A stretch of 64,000 nt of DNA from Evansella sp. AB-P1 (GTDB lineage Bacteria; Bacillota; Bacilli; Bacillales; Salisediminibacteriaceae): NCBI RefSeq assembly GCF_029688925.1, contig NZ_JARUKY010000021.1, positions 1 to 64,000 of the forward strand, read 5' to 3'. The notes beneath the pieces were generated by a model, which was not told the origin of the DNA, did no database searches, and was given only the letters and a program-made list of their open reading frames with translations. Numbering within the stretch: position 1 is the stretch's first letter; every line of letters starts with the position of its first letter. The position numbers were made by a program, and so were the translations under genes. Shown in pieces: positions 56,752-64,000 of the stretch.

Positions 56752-57180
56752 ATGAGTAAAGAAAAGAATCGTCCTTCTCTCCCGTTTAAGGAAATTCCAT
56801 TTGGGGATATTTTGCAATCCATCGATTCATTTTTTCAAGATACTGTTCGTTCCTTACAAGCTCCACGCTTCATTCCTATTCACCAATATGAAACAAAAAA
56901 TGAATACATCATTGAGGCTGAGCTTCCAGGTGTAAAAAAAGAACAAGTATCTCTAGATATTTATCACAACTTTATAAAAATCTCTGTTCAATCAGAGGAG
57001 GTTGTTGAAGAAACCGATGATATAAATAAAACGTATAAACACAATCATCGATTTGAACGTGCTGAAAGAGTGGTTCAAGTACCATTTGCTGTAAATGAAT
57101 CAGAAGTTAAGGCGGAATTAAATAATGGTTTACTTCGAATAAAAATTCCAAATAAAAAGAAACGAATCGAAATTAATTAA
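56752..57180 (+). CDS. Hsp20/alpha-crystallin family small heat-shock protein
   Basis: A 142-aa holding chaperone. The alpha-crystallin domain spans about 42-135: YIIEAELPGVKKEQVSLDIY and the closing signature ELNNGLLRIKIPN. N terminus short and Phe/Ile rich. In Bacillus, family members include CotM and YocM/CotP, some of which sit in the spore coat. Pairing with the YppG-like gene (13-bp gap) makes a coat or sporulation role plausible. AGGTGATG is upstream. Confidence 0.88.
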   Translation: MSKEKNRPSLPFKEIPFGDILQSIDSFFQDTVRSLQAPRFIPIHQYETKNEYIIEAELPGVKKEQVSLDIYHNFIKISVQSEEVVEETDDINKTYKHNHRFERAERVVQVPFAVNESEVKAELNNGLLRIKIPNKKKRIEIN

Positions 57181-57193
57181 GGAGGGTTGAACA

Positions 57194-57604
57194 ATGTACT
57201 TTCCACCTTTCCATGGTAGGAATTATCATCAATCAATGAACAATGGAATGTATCCTCCACAATTTTATCAACAATCTAACTATTGGCAACAACCTAACCA
57301 ACCACCAATGCAGCAAAATCAAGGGCAGCAGCAGTCACAGCAACAAAATACGCAACAACCACCGCAATCTCAATCACAACAACAGCAAATGCAGCATGCC
57401 CCTTTTTTTCATGGAGGACCAGGAGGATACAGTTATCCACCACATGGAATGCAAAAAACTAGCTTTATGTCAGCCTTTAAAACAAAGGATGGTAAATTCG
57501 ACTTTGAAAAAGCATCAACAACAATAGATCAAGTAATGAAAATTGGTAACCAAGTATCACCAATCGTAAAACAGGTCGGAGGATTTTTCACTACAAAGAA
57601 TTAA
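57194..57604 (+). CDS. YppG-like Gln-rich protein
   Basis: A 136-aa low-complexity protein. Residues about 20-70 are Gln, Asn and Pro rich, then HGGPGGYSYPPHG. The C-terminal 50 (SFMSAFKTKDGKFDFEKASTTIDQVMKIGNQVSPIVKQVGGFF) is the YppG-family block. Such proteins are associated with spore coats. AAGGAGGG lies before ATG. Cotranscribed with hsp20. Confidence 0.78.
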   Translation: MYFPPFHGRNYHQSMNNGMYPPQFYQQSNYWQQPNQPPMQQNQGQQQSQQQNTQQPPQSQSQQQQMQHAPFFHGGPGGYSYPPHGMQKTSFMSAFKTKDGKFDFEKASTTIDQVMKIGNQVSPIVKQVGGFFTTKN

Positions 57605-57632
57605 TACTACCTATCATTTACTTTCATTCATT

Positions 57633-57664
57633 AAAACGGACGGACAAAAACAGTCGTCCGTTTT
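57633..57664 (+). terminator. Terminator of hsp20-yppG unit
   Basis: 10-bp stem AAAACGGACG/CGTCCGTTTT followed by a T. Confidence 0.85.
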
Positions 57665-57776
57665 TATCTATGTTTTCATCGAACAAGCTTATTCATTATT
57701 CGAAAGAAAAGAATATGCTAAAATGAAAAAAAGAAAGTACAATAGAACAAAACGCTAAATATGGAGGGAATAAATC

Positions 57777-58526
57777 ATGAATGAAATCATTGAAACATTG
57801 CTGAATCACCGTTCTATCAGAAAATTCAAAGATGATCCATTACCAGATACGCAAATTGAAATGATTATTAAAAGCGCACAGATGGCTTCAACCTCCAGCT
57901 TCATCCAAGCATATTCTATTATTGGTGTTAAAAATAACGAGACGAAAAGAAGACTAGCATCCCTTGCTGGCAATCAACCTTATGTAGAAAAAAACGGGCA
58001 CTTTTTTGTTTTTTGTGCAGATTTTTATCGTCATGAGCTAGCAGGGAAAATGGAAAAAGTGGATATAACAAAAACGTTACAAAGCACCGAAAAATTTATG
58101 GTTGCATTAATTGACGCTTCATTAGCAGCGCAAAACGCAGCCGTTGCAGCGGAATCTCTTGGGCTAGGAATATGTTATATTGGTGGTATTCGAAATGAAA
58201 TAGAAGAGGTCTCTGAGCTATTAAAGCTTCCACCTTATGTCATTCCATTGTTCGGTCTTGCTGTAGGTGTACCAGATACAGAAACGGACAAAAAACCACG
58301 ATTGCCTATTCGTCACGTCTATCATGAAGAAGTATATAACGAGAAGGAACAAGAAATATTAGCACAGTTAGATCACTATAACTATGTCGTATCAGGCTAC
58401 TATTCAAAACGAACAAATGGGAAACGTTCTGATCGATGGACTGAGCAAATGACTAACATGTTGTCTATCCCTAAAAGAACAAACATGAAAGTCTTCGTTC
58501 AAAATAAAGGATTCTTAAAAGACTGA
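57777..58526 (+). CDS. nfrA: NADPH-dependent FMN nitroreductase (NfrA-type)
   Basis: A 249-aa FMN oxidoreductase of the NfsA/NfrA (FRP) group. HRSIRKFKDDPLP with conserved Arg is the FMN-binding start; AAVAAESLGLGICYIGGIRN is the central dimer/FMN segment; KKPRLPIRHVYHEE is the NADPH-tail. It reduces nitro compounds or quinones in vitro; in B. subtilis NfrA is heat-inducible. GGAGGG lies before ATG. It is a single gene with its own terminator. Confidence 0.9.
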   Translation: MNEIIETLLNHRSIRKFKDDPLPDTQIEMIIKSAQMASTSSFIQAYSIIGVKNNETKRRLASLAGNQPYVEKNGHFFVFCADFYRHELAGKMEKVDITKTLQSTEKFMVALIDASLAAQNAAVAAESLGLGICYIGGIRNEIEEVSELLKLPPYVIPLFGLAVGVPDTETDKKPRLPIRHVYHEEVYNEKEQEILAQLDHYNYVVSGYYSKRTNGKRSDRWTEQMTNMLSIPKRTNMKVFVQNKGFLKD

Positions 58527-58537
58527 TAGAATTTAAT

Positions 58538-58563
58538 GGGCTTACTTCATAAGCAGTAAGCCC
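58538..58563 (+). terminator. Terminator of nfrA
   Basis: 9-bp stem GGGCTTACT/AGTAAGCCC followed by TTCATTT. Confidence 0.8.
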
Positions 58564-58730
58564 TTCATTTATAGAAAAAAGTTAATAAATTCTAACCCAT
58601 CCTTTCACACTTCTTTTTCCCCTTAAATGGTTTCATTCGATTAATCCATTGCATATAATAAATCAACTTACAATTCCTATTATATCAATATGAATTATGC
58701 GATTAAACCTTCTTACTTGAGGTGAAGAGT

Positions 58731-59372
58731 ATGGGATTAGAATTTATAGATTTATTTGATCGTTGGGCTCAGTCATACGATACAACGGTTGAAGGAATGG
58801 ATGAGGAATATAGGGAAGTATTTGTTAATTATAGGTCTATTTTACAAGAGGTTGCGAATCGTGTTGAAGGAAATATTTTAGAGTTCGGTTCAGGAACCGG
58901 AAATTTAACACAATTGCTCTTAATAAAAGCTAAACATGTAGTCGCTATCGAACCTTCAGAAAAAATGAGAGAAGCAGCGAGAAAAAAACTACCAGATGCT
59001 ACTATTTTGCCTGGTGACTTTCTACAATTTTCAATACCTGAAAATGAAATAGATGCGATCATATCAAGCTATGCCTTTCACCACCTTACAAATAAAGAAA
59101 AATTCAAAGCTATAAAAAAATATTCACACCTTTTGAAGAGTGGTGGAAAAATCGTTTTCGCTGATACAATGTTTAAGAACGAAGCTGAAAAAAATGATAT
59201 GATAGAAAAAGCAAAAGATAACCAATTTTTTAACCTTGCAGAAGATCTACAAACAGAATACTATCCTACAATCGCTACAATGAAAAGCCTGTTTGAAGCA
59301 GGTGGATTTGACGCAAGCTTTCACTCCATGAATTCATTCGTATGGATTGTAGAAGCAAGAAAAAGAAGCTAG
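58731..59372 (+). CDS. yrrT: SAM-dependent methyltransferase YrrT
   Basis: A 213-aa class I methyltransferase. The SAM motif is [14 protein letters not shown] (about 47-60), with an acidic residue at the end of strand 2 (VAIEPSEKM). It is first in a yrrT-luxS-mccA-mccB unit, and YrrT is the B. subtilis family in that operon; substrate is not known. GAGGTG is well placed before ATG at 58731; an in-frame GTG lies within that site. Confidence 0.88.
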   Translation: MGLEFIDLFDRWAQSYDTTVEGMDEEYREVFVNYRSILQEVANRVEGNILEFGSGTGNLTQLLLIKAKHVVAIEPSEKMREAARKKLPDATILPGDFLQFSIPENEIDAIISSYAFHHLTNKEKFKAIKKYSHLLKSGGKIVFADTMFKNEAEKNDMIEKAKDNQFFNLAEDLQTEYYPTIATMKSLFEAGGFDASFHSMNSFVWIVEARKRS

Positions 59373-59404
59373 GTTATCCACTGATTGAAGGAGGAAAAAT
59401 AACA

Positions 59405-59872
59405 ATGACAAAAAAAATGAACGTAGAAAGCTTTAATTTAGACCACACAAAAGTAAAGGCACCATATATTCGATTAGCTGGAACAACAGAAGGTGCAAAT
59501 GGAGACAAAATCTTTAAATACGATATCCGATTTTGCCAACCAAATAAAGACCACATGGATATGCCTGGACTCCATTCTCTTGAACATATGATGGCAGAAT
59601 TTAGTCGTAATCATCACTCACAAATTGTTGATATCAGTCCAATGGGCTGCCAAACTGGCTTTTATTTAGCGATTATTAATGACGAAAGTTATGAAACTGT
59701 TCTTGAGCTTGTAGAAAAGACATTAGAGGATGTCCTTGTAGCAACTGAAGTTCCAGCATGTAATGAAATTCAATGTGGCTGGGCTGCCTCCCACTCTCTC
59801 GAAGGTGCGAAGGAAATTGCGAAAAAAATGCTTGAAATGAAAAATGAATGGACCATCGTTTTTGCTGAATAG
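59405..59872 (+). CDS. luxS: S-ribosylhomocysteine lyase LuxS
   Basis: Splits S-ribosylhomocysteine to homocysteine and the AI-2 precursor DPD. The 155-aa protein has the metal site HSLEH (57-61) and a second Cys ligand in [13 protein letters not shown] lies before ATG at 59405; a longer frame overlaps yrrT and is not used. Here luxS takes the position that mtnN holds in the B. subtilis operon, linking it to homocysteine recycling. Confidence 0.97.
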   Translation: MTKKMNVESFNLDHTKVKAPYIRLAGTTEGANGDKIFKYDIRFCQPNKDHMDMPGLHSLEHMMAEFSRNHHSQIVDISPMGCQTGFYLAIINDESYETVLELVEKTLEDVLVATEVPACNEIQCGWAASHSLEGAKEIAKKMLEMKNEWTIVFAE

Positions 59873-59893
59873 GCATAGGTAGGTGATAAACAC

Positions 59894-60826
59894 ATGAATA
59901 TTTACCAGGGGGTTCAGTCACTCATTGGTCAGACACCATTATTTGAGATCACAAACATTCCACTCCATAATAACTGTCGGTTGTTTGCGAAGCTGGAATA
60001 TCTCAACCCTGGAGGAAGTGTTAAGGATCGTCTCGGTCAGGAGCTAATCCGCGAAGCGATTGAAAATCAACGAATATCCCATAAGGGAACAGTCATTGAA
60101 CCGACAGCCGGTAATACAGGAATAGGCTTGGCTTTAGCTGCTGTCGGTTCACAAATAAAGGTTATCTTTGTTGTCCCTGAAAAATTTAGCCAAGAAAAGC
60201 AAACACTTATGCGTGCACTTGGTGCTACAGTTGTAAACACTCCAACCCATTTAGGAATGCAAGGTGCTATTGAAGAAACAAATAAACTCCTTCAAGAATA
60301 CCCAGATTCCTACTCCCCATCACAGTTTAAAAATCCAGCAAACCCTAAAACCTATTACAAAACATTAGGACGAGAAATATTTCATGATTTAAACGGGAAA
60401 ATAGATGTATTTGTGGCCGGAGCAGGTACAGGTGGCACATTTATGGGTACAGCACAGTACCTAAAGGAAAAGCTTTCTTCCATTAAAACTTCCATTGTTG
60501 AACCAGAAGGTTCTATCTTAAATGGAGGGAAGCCAGGTCCCCATAAAACAGAAGGTATTGGGATGGAATTTCTCCCCCCATATATGGACACTAGCTATTT
60601 TGATAACATACACACTATTTCAGATATAGAAGCCTTCCATTGGGTCAAAAGTATCGCAAAAGAGGAAGGGCTTCTTGTTGGCAGCTCATCAGGTGCAGCA
60701 TTTGCTTCATCACTAAAAGAGACGAAAATAGCTAGGGCAGGCAGTCATATCGTAACGGTTTTCCCAGACAGTAGCGAACGATATTTAAGCACTGGGATTT
60801 ACAACGAAGGAGAGGAGACATCATGA
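59894..60826 (+). CDS. mccA: Cystathionine beta-synthase-type enzyme MccA
   Basis: PLP enzyme of the O-acetylserine sulfhydrylase fold, joining homocysteine and O-acetylserine to cystathionine. The 310-aa protein has PLP Lys44 in GGSVKDR, the substrate loop TAGNTGIG, and GAGTGGTF for phosphate binding. Context with mccB identifies reverse transsulfuration. Overlaps mccB by four bases. Confidence 0.93.
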   Translation: MNIYQGVQSLIGQTPLFEITNIPLHNNCRLFAKLEYLNPGGSVKDRLGQELIREAIENQRISHKGTVIEPTAGNTGIGLALAAVGSQIKVIFVVPEKFSQEKQTLMRALGATVVNTPTHLGMQGAIEETNKLLQEYPDSYSPSQFKNPANPKTYYKTLGREIFHDLNGKIDVFVAGAGTGGTFMGTAQYLKEKLSSIKTSIVEPEGSILNGGKPGPHKTEGIGMEFLPPYMDTSYFDNIHTISDIEAFHWVKSIAKEEGLLVGSSSGAAFASSLKETKIARAGSHIVTVFPDSSERYLSTGIYNEGEETS

Positions 60827-61959
60827 AGAAAAAAACAAAACTCATACACGGGGGAATTGTAGGAGATGAACAGACAGGTGCTGTCTCCACTCCTATTTAT
60901 CAAGTGAGCACGTACAAACAAAATGGAGTAGGAAATTTTAAATATGAGTATTCTAGGACAGGTAACCCAACCCGCGAAGCATTAGAAGCACTTATCCGTG
61001 ATCTTGAAGGAGGTTATGCAGGCTTCGCTTTTTCATCTGGTATGGCTGCCATTTCCGCTGTCATGACTCTTTTTAATAGTGGGAGTCATATTATAGTTAC
61101 AGATGATGTATATGGTGGAACATACCGTCTCATGTCAAAAATAATTAATCGTTCAGGAATAGATGTTACCTTTATAGATACGTCTAACCCTAAGGAAGTA
61201 ACTGACGAAATCCAAGAAAATACAGTAGCAATTTTTATTGAAACACCAACAAATCCTCTACTAAAAATAACAGATATCCGTTCCATAGGAGAAATTGCAC
61301 GTAAACACTCTCTTCTTTTCATTGTAGATAATACATTTAGCACCCCTTATTGGCAAAATCCTATGACATTAGGAGCTGATATCGTCCTCCATAGTGCTAC
61401 GAAGTATTTAGGGGGACATAGTGATGTTGTTGCAGGAGTCGCTGTTGTTAAAAATGAAAAACTTGCTAAGGAGATGCATTTTATTCAAAACTCCGTTGGA
61501 GGTATATTAGGCCCCCACGATTCGTGGTTGCTCATGAGAGGCATGAAAACATTAGGTTTACGAATGGAGCAAACAGAAAAGACTGCAAAAGCAATCGTTC
61601 AATTTCTAGAAACACGTAATGACATTAACACGATATATTACCCTGGTCTTTCGTCTCACCGTGGACACCAAACACACGTAAACCAATCAAATGGATTCGG
61701 TGGAATGATTTCCTTTGATGTTGGTAGTGGAAAACGAGCTCAAGAAGTCCTGCAAAAAACAAAGCTTTTCACGTTAGCAGAAAGCTTAGGTGCAGTTGAA
61801 AGCCTTATTAGCCTCCCAGCAAAAATGACCCACGCTTCTATCCCAAAGGAACGTCGAAAAGAGCTGGGAATAACTGACGGGCTCATTCGAATTTCAGTAG
61901 GGATTGAAGATACCGAAGATTTACTTGTTGATCTAAGGGATGCTTTAGATATTGAATAA
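60823..61959 (+). CDS. mccB: Cystathionine gamma-lyase MccB
   Basis: Second reverse-transsulfuration step: cystathionine to cysteine, ammonia and 2-oxobutyrate; also releases H2S from homocysteine. The 378-aa Cys/Met-metabolism PLP enzyme has the Schiff-base Lys in HSATKYLGGHSDV and the family start YSRTGNPTREALE. The start ATG overlaps the mccA stop (ATGA), so translation is coupled. Last gene in the operon. Confidence 0.95.
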   Translation: MKKKTKLIHGGIVGDEQTGAVSTPIYQVSTYKQNGVGNFKYEYSRTGNPTREALEALIRDLEGGYAGFAFSSGMAAISAVMTLFNSGSHIIVTDDVYGGTYRLMSKIINRSGIDVTFIDTSNPKEVTDEIQENTVAIFIETPTNPLLKITDIRSIGEIARKHSLLFIVDNTFSTPYWQNPMTLGADIVLHSATKYLGGHSDVVAGVAVVKNEKLAKEMHFIQNSVGGILGPHDSWLLMRGMKTLGLRMEQTEKTAKAIVQFLETRNDINTIYYPGLSSHRGHQTHVNQSNGFGGMISFDVGSGKRAQEVLQKTKLFTLAESLGAVESLISLPAKMTHASIPKERRKELGITDGLIRISVGIEDTEDLLVDLRDALDIE

Positions 61960-62051
61960 ATACACTCTTGGATACAAATATAAAAAACTAACAAGCTTCC
62001 ATTGCAGCAGCAGCCATAAAAAGTGATAATAATAAATAAATTAAGTCACTT

Positions 62052-62080
62052 GAGCTGGAACTTTAATTTCTAGCTCTTTT
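62052..62080 (+). terminator. Terminator of the yrrT-mccB operon
   Basis: Stem GAGCTGGAA/TTCTAGCTC with one G-T pair and a TTTTTC run after it. Confidence 0.75.
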
Positions 62081-62118
62081 TCTTTGAAACAATACAAAAT
62101 ACAAAGTTGTAGCCCCAA

Positions 62119-62352
62119 CTAACTTTCCATTCTATCCTTCCCTATCTCTTCATAGGTTACTGGAAGAATAGCAAGAATATTTTCTCTAAGAAATCGTCTA
62201 TATGCCTTCCGCAAATGGCAAAAGACCTCTACCTGATCACTATTAAACCGTTCTACAGTAACCATTCGCTTAGTAATGAGTCCTTTTTTGGACATATACA
62301 TAACCATCATTGGATTCCCTGTTACAACTGCTTTTTTTAATAGCAATTCCAT
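62119..62352 (-). CDS. WYL-like minimal protein
   Basis: A 77-aa protein. MVMYMSKKGLITKRMVTVERF and VFCHLRKAYRRFLRENILAI look like the core of a WYL domain (a ligand-sensing domain usually attached to a DNA-binding or CRISPR/phage-defence regulator) but standing alone, without an HTH. ATG at 62352 is chosen with GGAGGGG upstream. The longer frame to 62418 lacks a ribosome site. Confidence 0.65.
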   Translation of the reverse strand: MELLLKKAVVTGNPMMVMYMSKKGLITKRMVTVERFNSDQVEVFCHLRKAYRRFLRENILAILPVTYEEIGKDRMES

Positions 62353-62428
62353 CTCTACCCCTCCAAACCCAAACATTTGTTCTACCTCTATTATACGAAC
62401 AAATGTTCTTTTACGCAACTCCCTTTTA

Positions 62429-63625
62429 TTACCATGATATACCCGAACGTTCTCTTTTTCTAAAGTTGTTACTTTTATTTGATGTGTTCCATTTTATAAG
62501 CTCCCTATCTACTGGAAGACGAGATGTATCTGCTTCTCCCGAACCCTTAAGAAGCATGGAATGGGCAACAATTTTATCAATGACCCTTACCCTTGAATGC
62601 TCATGAATAGGATTTTGTTCTAGTCCCTCTTGCAATTTACCTATTACAGTTGATAGCTTTACTGACTCGTCCAATAAGGTTATATTGGGATAGCTTAATA
62701 AGACCTTCTGATTTATACGTTCTTGTCCAGGAAGCGGGGACAATAATCCAGTAGGAATGTGCCATTTTATTGCTTCAGCCATAGAAACACCACCTGGCTT
62801 TGAAATAAAAAGATCCGCTGCCTTTACATACTCATGATAATTATCACAAAAAGGAAAGTATTGAATAGTTGATCCATTTTGTAACTGGACAGGCTCTGGA
62901 AGATCAGAAACCTTTTTCCCTAAAAACCAGTTCACATGGCTACTTACCTCATCATTTTCAAGAATTATCTTTATTTTTTCCTTAGAAATAACTCCTTCTC
63001 CTCCACCTGATATGACAACAATTGTTTTATCAAGAGGAAGCTTTAATTTTTTTCGCAATATGCTTTTGTTTACTCTTTTATCCCACAATTTCCTTAAGGG
63101 TATGCCGAATGAATAAAAAACCACATTGGAATACCTCTTTTTCAATTTAACCAACTCTCTTTTTTCAGCAACAAAGGTTGCATCAACCCACTTGGATATT
63201 GATAAATGATGAGTGGAGAAATCCGTTAATACAGCAAAAAGCTTCACAGGTCGATGAGACTTCATTTTTATTAAAATGCCAATTTGTGTAGCGATTGGGT
63301 GTGTTGCAACATAAATATCAATATTAGATTGACAGCAATATTGAATTAAATCATTCCACCAGTTGGATAGAAAAGGTCTTACTACATAAGATGTTAGTCC
63401 ACAATTCGTGATACTGTATGTCCAATCCCACACCTTTGGATAATGGTGAATACTTTTAAAATATGAATTTTTCATTTTGCTAGCCTTAGTCTCATCCATA
63501 AAGGAAAAAATATCGATAATTTCCGCCTCATAACCCCTTGCTTTCCACTCTTCCTTTAGAGATCTGCTCACTTGATGATGTCCTTCGCCTATAGACACAG
63601 TAAAAATTACCATTCGCTTTGGCAT
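62429..63625 (-). CDS. UgtP/MGDG-synthase-type glycosyltransferase
   Basis: A 398-aa GT28-like transferase. N-terminal MGDG-synthase domain: FTVSIGEGHHQVSRSLKEEW (about 9-28), DWTYS region and CATHP-like VATHPIATQ. C-terminal nucleotide-sugar binding: VISGGGEGVISKEK and the KPGGVSMAEA motif. UgtP makes diglucosyl-diacylglycerol in B. subtilis; this paralog's lipid acceptor and donor sugar are inferred. GGAGTG eight bases before ATG at 63625 fixes the start. Confidence 0.8.
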   Translation of the reverse strand: MPKRMVIFTVSIGEGHHQVSRSLKEEWKARGYEAEIIDIFSFMDETKASKMKNSYFKSIHHYPKVWDWTYSITNCGLTSYVVRPFLSNWWNDLIQYCCQSNIDIYVATHPIATQIGILIKMKSHRPVKLFAVLTDFSTHHLSISKWVDATFVAEKRELVKLKKRYSNVVFYSFGIPLRKLWDKRVNKSILRKKLKLPLDKTIVVISGGGEGVISKEKIKIILENDEVSSHVNWFLGKKVSDLPEPVQLQNGSTIQYFPFCDNYHEYVKAADLFISKPGGVSMAEAIKWHIPTGLLSPLPGQERINQKVLLSYPNITLLDESVKLSTVIGKLQEGLEQNPIHEHSRVRVIDKIVAHSMLLKGSGEADTSRLPVDRELIKWNTSNKSNNFRKRERSGISW

Positions 63626-63697
63626 ATAAACAACACTCCACGTTTGAATCATATTATTAGTATCACAGACAAAAAGGAAATCCATACATATATACGA

Positions 63698-63844
63698 ATG
63701 GATTTACATGTCCCATATAGTAACGTATATTCTATAGATCAGGAAAACTTGCCACCTTCCCTAGAAATAAATGAAGTGAATATCCGAATGGAACGAATTG
63801 CTCACATCAATAAGAAAAGCGCAAGGCGCCCCAATTCCGCCTAA
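63698..63844 (+). CDS. Doubtful 48-aa reading frame ending inside repeat A7
   Basis: ATG frame reading MDLHVPYSNVYSIDQENLPP then SLEINEVNIRMERIAHI, followed by NKKSARRPNSA and stop. The last part is encoded by the start of repeat copy A7. The first 37 residues have normal protein composition. A usable ribosome site is missing: AAGGAA lies about 18 bases upstream. It may be a fragment of a gene whose end was replaced by the repeat. Confidence 0.3.
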   Translation: MDLHVPYSNVYSIDQENLPPSLEINEVNIRMERIAHINKKSARRPNSA

Positions 63845-63902
63845 GTAAAGCCTACGTCCTGTAGACAACGGCGTAATGTCGACATCCTATCTCCGGCGAC
63901 AA
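63810..63902 (+). repeat. Intergenic repeat family A, copy A7
   Basis: AAGAAAAGCGCAAGGCGCC, CGCCTAAGTAAAG, CCTACGTCCTGTAG, AACGGCGTAATGTCGACATC, CTATCTCC. Close to copy A1. The following sequence differs from A1. Confidence 0.85.
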
Positions 63903-63911
63903 GCAAATGTT

Positions 63912-63953
63912 CTGTCCGATAAAAAGTGCGATCTTACACTTTTTATCGGGCAG
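63912..63953. repeat. 17-bp strong hairpin next to repeat A7
   Basis: CTGTCCGATAAAAAGTG pairs with its near-perfect complement (one T-G pair) around an 8-nt loop. Beyond it TTATTTGACCTCGA matches the sequence near 17172, so the hairpin may belong to an extended repeat. Confidence 0.55.
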
Positions 63954-64000
63954 GTTATTTGACCTCGAGCCGATGGCGACTCAATTTAACCTAAAACGCC

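Overview
The window is a low-GC, gene-dense segment of a Firmicute chromosome. Gene content and order match the Bacillus subtilis chromosome between the cta locus and the yku locus, read backwards: cta, pycA, yla, yktCBA, speA, sr1, slp, pdhDCBA, ykyA, def, ykrA, rpoY-rnjA, ktrC, ykuVUTS, dapL-dapH. AGGAGG-type ribosome sites, many GTG and TTG starts and several spore-associated families point to a spore-forming member of the Bacillaceae. I cannot name the species. There are no rRNA genes, tRNA genes, CRISPR arrays, prophages or intact insertion sequences. Layout: 0.2-6.6 kb holds the caa3-type cytochrome c oxidase operon (ctaBCDEF, minus strand) and the divergent heme A synthase ctaA. 6.8-20 kb holds dps with a sigma-B-like promoter, pycA, ylaN, glutaminase, the PhoH/PIN ATPase ylaK, small yla genes, an inositol-phosphatase-family gene and yktB/yktA. 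20-29 kb holds speA, a 52-bp tandem hairpin array, a clear homolog of the dual-function RNA SR1 with its peptide SR1P, then DUF3055, GAF-like, M23 and polysaccharide-deacetylase genes, a BCCT transporter and slp. 29.3-34.2 kb is the pyruvate dehydrogenase operon pdhABCD (minus strand). 34.6-47.2 kb holds ykyA, def, ykrA, rpoY-rnjA, a membrane protein, ktrC, ykuV, ykuU, ykuT, ykuS, dapL and dapH. 47.3-51.7 kb is an accessory island: a membrane-anchored unknown, a tiny basic protein, two coiled-coil proteins with related N termini around a probable spore-surface protein, and a broken gene. 52-64 kb holds glutaredoxin, a second MscS-type channel, a universal stress protein, a radical SAM/SPASM enzyme, an ABC ATPase without a permease, Hsp20, a YppG-like protein, a nitroreductase, the methionine-to-cysteine operon yrrT-luxS-mccA-mccB, a WYL-like mini-protein and a UgtP-like glycosyltransferase. 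How it fits together: many genes sit around pyruvate and central carbon. They include pdh, pycA (anaplerosis) and SR1, whose promoter carries CcpN-like boxes and a cre-like site. Respiration (cta), sulfur amino-acid recycling (yrrT to mccB), lysine and diaminopimelate synthesis (dapH-dapL) and stress defence (dps, usp, ykuU, ykuV, hsp20) fill much of the rest. The most unusual content is in the intergenic DNA. One family of about 110 bp recurs at least seven times, a second composite family recurs three times or more, and the 52-bp hairpin array has eight units. Several unlisted small genes with good ribosome sites are reported (SR1P, and 23-, 36-, 43- and 45-aa proteins). Relative to B. subtilis, ftsW, typA and ctaG are absent from their usual positions here.
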